Assembly: GCA_043779185.1 (NCBI GenBank)
Contig: JAYWEQ010000187.1
Location: 1 to 14,075, forward strand
DNA from: JAYWDA01 sp043779185
GTDB taxonomy: Bacteria; Bdellovibrionota; Bdellovibrionia; Bdellovibrionales; Bdellovibrionaceae
Length of the DNA stretch: 14,075 nucleotides
Direction: 5' to 3'
The notes below the pieces were generated by a model. The model was not told the DNA's origin. It saw nothing but the letters and a program-made list of their open reading frames with translations, and did no database searches. This document shows, one piece after another, positions 6,440 through 13,196 of the stretch. The translations under genes were made by a program, and so were the position numbers. The stretch's first letter is position 1. Each line of letters starts with the position of its first letter.

Positions 6440-6769
6440 ATGACCTGGGGCCAGCGACTTCGTAAAATATGGTATGATTTTTTTTACGCTCGAGTGTCGG
6501 CTCAGGGAGTTGATTTTGCCCTTAAGTGCCAAAAAGTGGCTGGACACGTGGATGTTCCCAGACGACAGTTGTCATTTCGAGATCGTTTCCGGTTCTTTCT
6601 TCATTTAAGTCTTTGCCAAGCTTGCAAGAATTATTCGAATTTTTCCAAGGGCTTTCGACGGCATCTAAAACCATGGGCTGGGTCACAAATCTCAAAATCC
6701 CAGTTACAAATATTTAATAAAAAACTTTTAGAAAAATATCGCCAAAAGAATCAGTCTAAAAACCCATAA
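6440..6769 (+). CDS. Small zinc-binding anti-sigma factor (zf-HC2/ZAS type)
   Basis: This 109-residue protein has the anti-sigma zinc signature His-x3-Cys-x2-Cys at H55, C59 and C62 (HLSLCQAC), with an upstream Cys30 as the likely fourth ligand. The pattern, a Cys, about 25 residues rich in Arg and Leu, then HLxxCxxC, matches short soluble zf-HC2 proteins encoded directly after ECF sigma genes. It would bind and hold the sigma factor in the cytoplasm; no membrane segment is present. The ATG at 6440 has GAGG nine bases before it and lies four bases after the sigma stop. A TTG start at 6413 would overlap the sigma gene and is less likely. The zinc ligands are intact even though the sigma gene has an internal stop. 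The 3' end overlaps the convergent outer-membrane protein gene by 19 bases. Confidence 0.75.
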   Translation: MTWGQRLRKIWYDFFYARVSAQGVDFALKCQKVAGHVDVPRRQLSFRDRFRFFLHLSLCQACKNYSNFSKGFRRHLKPWAGSQISKSQLQIFNKKLLEKYRQKNQSKNP

Positions 6770-7536
6770 GTCGCGATGAATGAAATTAAAAAGCCCTCGT
6801 TGCGACCGTCCGCAAATTGGGCTTTACGATGGTCTCCGAAGACACTAAAGCGAGTGACCTGAATAATCGGAAAGGCTCGATCGGCCTCGGTCGGAAAGGC
6901 AATCCAAAAACCGTAAGAAATATTATTAATCCCTAAAGCTTCATCATCGGGTCCATAAAAATATTGATTGTGCGAACGATCTCCGGTCCCAAGGGTGGCG
7001 ACAAAATTGGGCTCTAGGGGAAGCTTCAAGCTGTCTAAGTAAACACTAAAAAGCTTTAGCTTTCCTTGGATCTCTAAATAATTCCCATGATGTTGGCTGA
7101 TGTCTTTTGAATAGGTCACATCCAGTTCAGAGACGTAATTTTCGTTATATCCAGGAAAAAAGAATTCGGCACTGACCGAAGCTTCCGTGGTGTCATTGCG
7201 TGAGGGACTGCCGTTTTGAATGGATTGATAGGCTGGAAAAAGCGGCTTATCACTGACGGACACAAGCCGGCCCCGAAGTCTGATTTTATCTTCAAAAATA
7301 AAATCGTGATAGCCCAAGGAGTCTCCTAAAAATTCGAGGCGATCGTCAAAAAAGAAAATTCCTGCAACAGGATCGATCTGAAAATCTCGGTAAAGAACGA
7401 CGCCTCTTTTTTCAAGAATCGATGAGTACCGAGCTCCTAAATTAATGCTGCTTAAAGTTCCCGAATGGTGCGCTTTTGCAAAGGCTTGTGCGGAAAGTGC
7501 CACTCCGAAAATAAAAAGATATTTTTTTAATTTCAT
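6751..7536 (-). CDS. Outer-membrane beta-barrel protein, MipA/OmpV-like
   Basis: This 261-residue protein starts with a signal peptide (MKLKK, then a hydrophobic run ending AFA20, followed by K21). The rest alternates polar and hydrophobic residues, with many aromatic residues, as in beta-barrel strands. The early segment GIFFFDDRLEFLGD, followed by a KIRLRGRL strand, resembles MipA/OmpV-family proteins, and the C-terminus FISFIATYGFLD looks like a last barrel strand. The family assignment is tentative; an uncharacterised barrel is the alternative. Its ATG overlaps the TGA of the upstream fusion enzyme gene (ATGA), so translation is probably coupled. It closes a four-gene unit with YHS, DoxX and the dioxygenase-decarboxylase fusion. 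Its 3' end overlaps the convergent anti-sigma gene. Confidence 0.6.
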   Translation of the reverse strand: MKLKKYLFIFGVALSAQAFAKAHHSGTLSSINLGARYSSILEKRGVVLYRDFQIDPVAGIFFFDDRLEFLGDSLGYHDFIFEDKIRLRGRLVSVSDKPLFPAYQSIQNGSPSRNDTTEASVSAEFFFPGYNENYVSELDVTYSKDISQHHGNYLEIQGKLKLFSVYLDSLKLPLEPNFVATLGTGDRSHNQYFYGPDDEALGINNISYGFWIAFPTEADRAFPIIQVTRFSVFGDHRKAQFADGRNEGFLISFIATYGFLD

Positions 7537-9155
7537 TGAACTTCTAAAGCCCAGGTTAAAATATTTTTTACGTCCTGGAGTTGTAATTCCGGGTGGGCTA
7601 AAATCATCCGTAAAAAAGAGTTCCCTTTTTGGTCAGCGGCGTAGTTGACCATCGCTAAGTCATTTTCTTTTAAATGATTGCGAACTTTTAAGGACCAGTC
7701 TTTTTTTTCATCCATGGATGAGGGCGGAAGAACCTGGACACAAATATTTAAAAAATGAGGTTCTGCCACAAGACTGAGCCTTGGTTGTTCCTTGATCCAC
7801 CGGACTAATTCGTCTCTGATTGTGAAACAGCGATCCAAGCTTTGTCCCAATCCGTCGTCGCCAAGACTTTTCCACAAAGTCCAAAAGCTGACGGCATCAG
7901 CTCGACGTCCGCACTGCCATGTTAAGCGACCGCGATCCAGTGTTTCACTGTCATGAAAAAGATAATCTCCACCGGCCACATCATTGGCTTCAAATAAAAC
8001 TTGTGGTTGCTTAGTCAGAAAAAAACTGCAGGTCAAACCGGCTCCAAAAAATTTATGCGCATCAAAAGTCATCGAATCCGAAGCGCTGACTCCATTCATT
8101 AACGGTCGGGCTTGATCGGAAAATAAGGCGGGCCCACCCCAGGCGGCATCAACATGCAGCCAGATCGAATATTTTTGACAAAGATCTGCCATTTCTGAAA
8201 TCGGATCAAAGGCACCTAAGACCGTCGTGCCGGCTGTGGCATAGACAATCAAAGGGACATCTCCGTCCTTCAAACATTTTTTAATTTTATGATCCAGATC
8301 TGCAACTTCAATTTTTCCCTGGAAATCGGTCTTTAGTAAAACCAAGGCATCCAGTCCCAAGCCAAGAACGACGCAGGCTTTTTTAAGGGAATAATGGGCC
8401 TCTTCAGAAGCAAAAACTTTTAGTTTTTGTGAAGGCATTCCCTTTTGTTTGTAATCAGGAAATTTTCGTTGGCGAGCGCAGTGCAAGGCCATAAAATTAG
8501 CACTGCTGCCCCCTGGCACAGTGACTCCATCGGCCGACCCGTCAGGCCATCCAATTTTTTGACAAAGACTTTGCACAACTTCTGTTTCGATCAAGGTCAC
8601 GACGGGGCTGGCTTCGAAGGTTGCCATGGTCGTTTTTGTTTTCGCAATCAAGTTTTCTGCTGCTAGTGCATGGGAGTGAACGCCTGAAAAAAGTTGATTC
8701 ATAAAATATGGCGATGACGTTGAAATGGAATGTTCGGAAATTCCATTAAATAATTTCTCTAATCTTTCCCAAGTGACACCTTTGGCGCCCAGCTTTAATT
8801 CCAGAACCGCTTTTATGTCTGCTTCTTTGAGTGTTTTGAAATTTAGTTTCTTGTCGGTGTTGGCAGATATTTTTGGCGTGTAAACATGCAAGGTGCGGCC
8901 TTTGACAGACTTGCAGCGAATTTCATGACGAGCTCCCGCGGGAGTGACAATCACTTGGCCGGGCTCTTTGATGGAAAGTTCTTTTTTAAGTCCAAAATCA
9001 GTAAAGTTTTCAAACACACCCTCTTCAACCAAAGCAAAGCACTGGCTGGAACCATGGCCATGCAATGGCGAAGCATCGCCTTGCCCCCATTCACAAGAAA
9101 CCACTTCAAAATAATCTGTTTGAAACAGCGTCGTTCTAAGATACGTGGGTTCCAC
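7533..9155 (-). CDS. Fusion of cysteine dioxygenase-like cupin and cysteine sulfinate decarboxylase-like PLP enzyme
   Basis: The 540-residue protein has two enzymes in a row. Residues 1-97 match the catalytic core of cysteine dioxygenase: Y5-x-R7 (substrate carboxylate site), H32-x-H34 and H77 (iron ligands), C39 at the crosslink position, and H90 and Y92 in TLHVYTP. The usual N-terminal helices are missing, because a TGA lies just before the GTG start at 9155. Residues about 110-540 are a group II PLP decarboxylase: H254 stacking on the ring, D336 in HVDAAWGG, and K368 in DAHK (PLP Schiff base; DAHK rather than the common NPHK). YLFHDS and QCGRRAD resemble cysteine sulfinate decarboxylase, although glutamate or aspartate decarboxylase cannot be excluded. 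Together they could convert cysteine to cysteine sulfinate and then hypotaurine. It overlaps doxX by 20 bases and its TGA overlaps the next ATG. Confidence 0.85.
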   Translation of the reverse strand: MEPTYLRTTLFQTDYFEVVSCEWGQGDASPLHGHGSSQCFALVEEGVFENFTDFGLKKELSIKEPGQVIVTPAGARHEIRCKSVKGRTLHVYTPKISANTDKKLNFKTLKEADIKAVLELKLGAKGVTWERLEKLFNGISEHSISTSSPYFMNQLFSGVHSHALAAENLIAKTKTTMATFEASPVVTLIETEVVQSLCQKIGWPDGSADGVTVPGGSSANFMALHCARQRKFPDYKQKGMPSQKLKVFASEEAHYSLKKACVVLGLGLDALVLLKTDFQGKIEVADLDHKIKKCLKDGDVPLIVYATAGTTVLGAFDPISEMADLCQKYSIWLHVDAAWGGPALFSDQARPLMNGVSASDSMTFDAHKFFGAGLTCSFFLTKQPQVLFEANDVAGGDYLFHDSETLDRGRLTWQCGRRADAVSFWTLWKSLGDDGLGQSLDRCFTIRDELVRWIKEQPRLSLVAEPHFLNICVQVLPPSSMDEKKDWSLKVRNHLKENDLAMVNYAADQKGNSFLRMILAHPELQLQDVKNILTWALEVQ

Positions 9156-9516
9156 TCACCCTCTTTTCTAGATTTATATAAACAATTCCCAAGGCGCTGA
9201 AGAGGACAATCACGGCAAGCCCAAACAGCAAACCACCATCGCCTTCAACTTGGATTCCAAGAACAAAAAGATGGCTTAAGATGGCGCCTGCCATAATCCC
9301 GATGGCGGCCAAAGCCCCAAATAATTTTGTCTTGGGAACTAGCAAAAGGATGACAGCCACCAGCTCGCTGAATCCAGCAAACAGTCGTCCCCAGGGTTCG
9401 ACTTGAAGTTTTGTGAAAATATAAACGGATTCTGGGGCCGCTGAAAATTTAAAGTATAAAGTTTGAAATAAAATCCCGGCGGCAACTAATCTTAAAAGGA
9501 GCTCTAATTTTTTCAT
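9136..9516 (-). CDS. DoxX family integral membrane protein
   Basis: This 126-residue protein has four hydrophobic segments, near residues 6-22, 45-60, 65-87 and 93-113, with a positively charged N-terminus. LLLRLVAAGILFQTLYFKFSAAPES, followed by an FAGFSELVAVILLLVPKTK-like second helix, is typical of small DoxX proteins. Their role is poorly defined; some are linked to sulfur or redox metabolism. The ATG at 9516 is two bases after the stop of the YHS gene. The last 20 bases overlap the start of the dioxygenase-decarboxylase fusion, so all three are likely translated from one mRNA. The neighbouring thiol-oxidising enzyme makes a redox role attractive, but this is only inferred. Confidence 0.8.
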   Translation of the reverse strand: MKKLELLLRLVAAGILFQTLYFKFSAAPESVYIFTKLQVEPWGRLFAGFSELVAVILLLVPKTKLFGALAAIGIMAGAILSHLFVLGIQVEGDGGLLFGLAVIVLFSALGIVYINLEKRVSGTHVS

Positions 9517-9518
9517 AT

Positions 9519-9980
9519 CTAATTTTTACTTTCACGAACGGTTGGCCAATTGGCATCCGCTTTTTTAATATTTTCGGGTTCATCTTTATTCCAAGATTTT
9601 TTAGCGTCGCCCTTCCAGCCTTTATAAAATAAAAATAATCGATCATTGGTGATTTTATAATTTTCAGGGTCGATATCAACCTTGTCTCCGGAAACGACGG
9701 CGGTGGCGCACCAGCCCTCATAGGCCGGTTGATATTTTTTGGGATCTTTTAGAAATGTGGCCTGGTTTTCTTGGCTTGAAAAAAGATAGGTGACGCCATC
9801 TAAATCCGTCTTAAGATCTGCTTTTCCTTTCACAGGATGAGCCCCCTTAAAATATGAAACCGGATCATAGCCTTTTAGAATGATTCCGCTTTCCAAGTTT
9901 GCCGTGGCACCCGCCTGGGCCCAACAAAAAGCGAAAACTGAGCAAATGCTTAATATGATTAACTTTTTAAAAAAATTCAT
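9519..9980 (-). CDS. Exported YHS domain-containing protein
   Basis: The protein has 153 residues when begun at the ATG at 9980, which is preceded by a strong GGGGAG ribosome site. An in-frame start at 10115 would add 45 residues ahead of the signal peptide and is rejected. Residues 1-23 form a signal peptide (NFFKK, hydrophobic run, AQA). The mature part contains the YHS pattern: KGYDPVSYF (36-44), a strand with TYLFSSQENQATF (64-76), and DPKKYQPAYEGWCA (79-92), the latter with a Cys often seen in this family. YHS domains are thought to bind metal, and exported versions often occur next to DoxX, as here. It is the first gene of a four-gene leftward unit whose leader contains an inverted-repeat operator candidate. 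Confidence 0.82.
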   Translation of the reverse strand: MNFFKKLIILSICSVFAFCWAQAGATANLESGIILKGYDPVSYFKGAHPVKGKADLKTDLDGVTYLFSSQENQATFLKDPKKYQPAYEGWCATAVVSGDKVDIDPENYKITNDRLFLFYKGWKGDAKKSWNKDEPENIKKADANWPTVRESKN

Positions 9981-10028
9981 TGTCGACTCCCCAATTAAGT
10001 TCTTTGTTTGTGCGGGCCGTCTGCCTTT

Positions 10029-10082
10029 TATTACATGATTTTTAAATATATTGGTTTTAATTGTAATAATTAATCTATTACA
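10029..10082. promoter_or_regulatory. Operator candidate: TGTAATA-N7-TATTACA dyad plus a third half-site
   Basis: In the 116-bp gap between the divergent YHS and acyltransferase genes, TGTAATA at 10062-10068 and TATTACA at 10076-10082 form a perfect 7-bp inverted repeat with a 7-base centre. Read as TGTAA-N11-TTACA it also fits the general LysR-type spacing. A further TATTACA lies at 10029-10035. The dyad overlaps the likely promoter area for both genes. For the rightward gene, TTGGTT at 10051 with TCTATT 17 bases on is a weak candidate. No regulator gene is adjacent. Confidence 0.5.
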
Positions 10083-10096
10083 CTCACCAACATTAT

Positions 10097-10879
10097 ATGC
10101 AAGAAAACCTAGCAAGCATTGAAATGGGTCTTAGGCTGTACAAACCCCATTTTAAATTTGAAATTGATACGGCCCGGTACAAACTTCTGGTCGCTGACCG
10201 AGTGGATCAGCTATTAGAAGTTTTTGCCCTGAGGCAGAGGGTCTTTTTTGGTTCTAAAACCACAAAAGTCTTTGATTTTGATCTCTACGATTCAAAGTGT
10301 GACCATATGATTGTGATTGAAAAGGAAACGCAGACGATCTGTGGGACTTACCGAATTGCGGTCTCTTCACATGTAACCGCGCATTATTCACAGTTAGAAT
10401 TTAAGCTAGATGATTTTTTGGAGCTGCCGGGAAATAAAATGGAATTAGGAAGGGCTGCTATTTCCCCGAGCCACAGAAATGGTCGTGTTTTAGATTTGTT
10501 GTGGCAGGGCCTAGCCACCTACGCTTGGCACTCAAATTCTCAGTTTCTTTTTGGCTGTAGTAGCATTATGACGACGGATCGATTAGAAGCTCGACAAGTT
10601 TTTACTGATCTGCAGCAGGCTCATCACTTGGTTTTTGATTTGGGCATTCACCCGACCAAAGATTATGATTTCGATTTTGAAACAGTTGGCCATGAAAGTT
10701 CCGATAATAGTCCCCTGCCGATTCCCCCTCTTTTACTAAGCTATCTTCGCGCCGGATCCAAAGTCTATGGGCGGCCAGCTTTGGATCAAGATTTTGGATG
10801 CATTGATTTTATGACGATTCTAAATTTGAAAGACCTGACGCCGTTTTATAAAAAAAGATATTTCAGAGAGAACGCGTGA
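10097..10879 (+). CDS. GNAT-type N-acyltransferase, OlsB/hemolysin-like family
   Basis: The 260-residue protein matches the Acetyltransf_5 (OlsB-like) family. Signatures are ALRQRVFF (44-51), FDFDLYDSKCDHMIV (59-73), CGTYRIA (82-88), MELGRAAISPSHRNGRV (115-131), the LLWQGLATYA helix and LFGCSS (151-156). The C-terminal PPLLLSYLRAGSKVYGRPALDQDFG segment is also shared by the family. OlsB uses an acyl-ACP to N-acylate ornithine (lyso-ornithine lipid); related enzymes may use other amino acids. The substrate here is unknown. The ATG at 10097 has no Shine-Dalgarno, nor does the alternative ATG at 10124 (Met10); a short or leaderless transcript is possible. Its TGA overlaps the GTG of the DedA-ATP-grasp gene, so the products probably act together at the inner membrane. 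Confidence 0.82.
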   Translation: MQENLASIEMGLRLYKPHFKFEIDTARYKLLVADRVDQLLEVFALRQRVFFGSKTTKVFDFDLYDSKCDHMIVIEKETQTICGTYRIAVSSHVTAHYSQLEFKLDDFLELPGNKMELGRAAISPSHRNGRVLDLLWQGLATYAWHSNSQFLFGCSSIMTTDRLEARQVFTDLQQAHHLVFDLGIHPTKDYDFDFETVGHESSDNSPLPIPPLLLSYLRAGSKVYGRPALDQDFGCIDFMTILNLKDLTPFYKKRYFRENA

Positions 10880-12453
10880 GTCCTCTTTTTTTTTCCATTT
10901 TATTTTCTACTTTTATCTTAGAAGATGTCGCCTTGGTCGCAAGTCTAGCCCTTGTGGCACAGGGAAAAATGTCTTTGCCAGCGGCGTTCTTAGCCTGCTT
11001 TTTTGGAATTGGTCTTGGCGATATTTTAGTTTATGGCTTCGGCCGAGCTCTTCGTCAGTTTCAAAATTATTTCAAAATTTTACAAAGTCCTTGGCTCTTA
11101 AAAAAGATCTCAAAAAATAATTCATTGCCTTTTAAAACGGCTGTTATTGTTTCACGATTTATTCCAGGAACCCGGGTGGCCGTTTATCTGACGGCAGGAT
11201 TTTTTCGCTATTCATTTTTATCCTTTGTTATTCTGACCCTCTTTTCAGTTTTTGCCTGGGTCTTGCTAGCCTTTATTGGGGGTTCAGCTTTGCTGCCATT
11301 TTTTAATCAGCATTGGTTTCTTTTCGTCCTTGGAATGTTCATTTTTCTGCATTCAGGAAAATCATTCATCCTGCCCTTGTTAAATTCCTGGGATCGCAAA
11401 GCTTACTTTCATTCTTGGCGTAAATGGCGCCATTTTGAATTTTGGCCGCCCTGGCTTTTTTATATCCCCGTCCTATTTTATTATTTCTATCTTTCGTTCA
11501 AGCATCGAAGCCTTTTTGTTCCGATGGATTCAAATCCTCGGATCCTACATGGTGGTTTTATTGGTGAATCTAAGTGGGATTTTTATCAACATCTAGAAAA
11601 CGACCCAAGCTCACTGCACCCACAATTGATTGAATTCTCGGAGTCTCGGCTAGAAAAAATTGAAGGTTTGATTCAAGTGGGCGTCTTTCAATTTCCATTT
11701 ATTTTAAAGCCCGACATTGGCCAGCGCGGCTTCGCCGTGCGAATTATTAAAAATCACGATGAACTTCGGAAGTATCTGCAAGAAGCCCCCTTTGATTTAA
11801 TTATTCAAGAATTTTGCCCTTGGGAAAATGAGGCCGGCTTATTCTATTACAAATATCCTGGTTTAGAATCAGGAAAAATATTTTCAATCACGACTAAAAA
11901 GTTTCCTTTTGTGGTCGGAGATGGCACATCGAAACTTGGCGATTTGATCTTAAATGACGACCGAGCCCGAATTATTGCAAAAACTTATTTTGATCGACAT
12001 CGATCTCATTTAGATGAAATTCCTGAAGCTGGAAAAAAAGTCCGCCTGTCTGAGTGCGGAAATCATTGTCAAGGTGCCATTTTTTTAAATGGGCAAGAGT
12101 TACTGACCGACGCCCTGTTACAATATTTAAATAAGACAGCTTCAAGGATGCCTGATTTTTTTATCGGACGATTTGATATTCGGTATGAATCAGATGAAAA
12201 ATTAATAAACGGCGAAGGAATTAAAATTATTGAAGTGAATGGGGCCAGCTCTGAAGCCACTCATATTTGGGATCCGCAAACTCGGTTATTAGAAGCCTAT
12301 CAAGTTTTATTTCAGCAGTGGAAAATTGTTTTTGAAATCGGTCAAGCCGTTCGCGATCAAGGACGGACCCAATCCCCCCTAAAAAAATGGACTCTTTTCC
12401 GGGATATTTTTCTTTTGCTCTTCAAAAAAAATAATCTGAGCGTTTCTTCCTAA
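10876..12453 (+). CDS. DedA (VTT) membrane domain fused to an ATP-grasp domain
   Basis: The protein has 525 residues. Residues 1-170 form a DedA/VTT-type membrane domain: acidic E16-D17 in the first re-entrant region, FGIGLGDILVYGFGR (43-57), and the signature RFIPGTRVAVYLTAG (94-108). A further hydrophobic segment lies at about 192-207. From about 250 onward the sequence looks like an ATP-grasp ligase: K278 in FILKPDIG, E312 in IIQEF, and GRFDIRY with D434, then IIEVNGA with E453 and N455 as metal ligands. DedA proteins are thought to move or flip lipids, and ATP-grasp enzymes couple a carboxylate to an amine or thiol through an acyl-phosphate. A role in making or moving an aminoacyl lipid with the upstream OlsB-like enzyme is inferred. 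The GTG start at 10876 overlaps the upstream TGA. Confidence 0.8.
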   Translation: MSPLFFSILFSTFILEDVALVASLALVAQGKMSLPAAFLACFFGIGLGDILVYGFGRALRQFQNYFKILQSPWLLKKISKNNSLPFKTAVIVSRFIPGTRVAVYLTAGFFRYSFLSFVILTLFSVFAWVLLAFIGGSALLPFFNQHWFLFVLGMFIFLHSGKSFILPLLNSWDRKAYFHSWRKWRHFEFWPPWLFYIPVLFYYFYLSFKHRSLFVPMDSNPRILHGGFIGESKWDFYQHLENDPSSLHPQLIEFSESRLEKIEGLIQVGVFQFPFILKPDIGQRGFAVRIIKNHDELRKYLQEAPFDLIIQEFCPWENEAGLFYYKYPGLESGKIFSITTKKFPFVVGDGTSKLGDLILNDDRARIIAKTYFDRHRSHLDEIPEAGKKVRLSECGNHCQGAIFLNGQELLTDALLQYLNKTASRMPDFFIGRFDIRYESDEKLINGEGIKIIEVNGASSEATHIWDPQTRLLEAYQVLFQQWKIVFEIGQAVRDQGRTQSPLKKWTLFRDIFLLLFKKNNLSVSS

Positions 12454-12539
12454 TAAATGAGATCGGGCCTTCTGCCTCATTCACTCATGGCCAGTGGATT
12501 GCATGCCACTTTTACTCAGTGATCTAACAAGGAGGATTT

Positions 12540-13127
12540 ATGAAGGTTTTTTTATTAGTCAGTATGATGATAGCCAGTCAAGCTTTTGCCGACGGGTTAA
12601 AGTTAGGAACACCAAGCTATGGCGGCAGTGGCTGCCCTGCAGGATCAGTGGCGACCATCTTATCGCCGGCCCAGGATACACTTTCTCTTTTATTTGACAG
12701 TTATATTGCCCAAGCTGGCGGCGATACGGGTAAAAGTTTTGATCGAAAGGCCTGCGCCTTGGCCATTCCGGTCAGAGTGCCACAAGGCTATAGCGTGGCC
12801 ATTTTTAAGGTAGATTACAGGGGTGCTAATATTATTCCACAGGGGGCTTCCGGCCGTTTCTCTGCAGAATATTTTTGGGCTGGCGTCCGAGGTCCAAAAA
12901 TTCAAAGATATTTTTCGGGTCCTCAGAATCAAGACTTCACGTTGACCGACGAGCTGCTGGCGCGAACCATCGTCTGGGCACCCTGTGGTCAAAGTGTTAC
13001 GTTGCGAGTGAATTCATCAGCCAGTGTTCAAACGAACGATCGCTTTGAACAAGTCGTTTCAAGTTTGGATAGCGCCGATGTGTCGACAGCTGTTATTTAT
13101 CATTTGCAATGGCGCCGCTGTAACTAG
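12540..13127 (+). CDS. Secreted DUF4360 family protein
   Basis: This 195-residue protein has a signal peptide ending AFA (residues 15-17) before D18. The mature part shows the DUF4360 order: GSGCPAGSVATILSPAQDTLSLLFDSY, then DRKACALAIPVRVPQGYSVAIFKVDYRG, YFWAG, VWAPCG, and a final LQWRRC. Four cysteines (C32, C72, C149, C194) could form two disulfides. The molecular function of DUF4360 is unknown; the family occurs as small secreted or surface proteins in fungi and bacteria. A canonical GGAGG at 12531-12535 precedes the ATG, stronger than the ribosome sites of most neighbours, which suggests high expression. The gene stands alone between the DedA-ATP-grasp gene 86 bases upstream and a strong terminator downstream. 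Confidence 0.85.
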   Translation: MKVFLLVSMMIASQAFADGLKLGTPSYGGSGCPAGSVATILSPAQDTLSLLFDSYIAQAGGDTGKSFDRKACALAIPVRVPQGYSVAIFKVDYRGANIIPQGASGRFSAEYFWAGVRGPKIQRYFSGPQNQDFTLTDELLARTIVWAPCGQSVTLRVNSSASVQTNDRFEQVVSSLDSADVSTAVIYHLQWRRCN

Positions 13128-13142
13128 TCCTTTGCTAAAAAT

Positions 13143-13171
13143 AAAAAAGGGTGCTTGAGGCACCCTTTTTT
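13143..13171. terminator. Bidirectional intrinsic terminator
   Basis: GGGTGC (13149-13154) pairs with GCACCC (13160-13165) around the loop TTGAG. The stem is flanked by A6 on the left and T6 on the right, which also pair. Read either way it gives a GC stem followed by a U run. It lies 16 bases after the DUF4360 stop and 26 bases beyond the stop of the convergent deoxyhypusine synthase-like gene, so it serves both. Confidence 0.93.
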
Positions 13172-13196
13172 ATTTGCACAATTTTTTAACTTGATT

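Noticed and set aside
9981..10115. Longer N-terminus for the YHS protein from 10115
   Set aside because: It would place 45 residues ahead of a clear signal peptide and ignore the strong GGGGAG site before 9980. It would also run through the divergent intergenic dyad.
12457..12480. AATGAG...CTCATT inverted repeat just after the DedA-ATP-grasp stop
   Set aside because: Six-base arms with a wide loop in a short gap, expected by chance and without a T run.
12493..12513. Hairpin AGTGG-N8-CCACT followed by TTT after the DedA-ATP-grasp gene as a terminator
   Set aside because: Only five base pairs with an eight-base loop and three further Ts; too weak to call.
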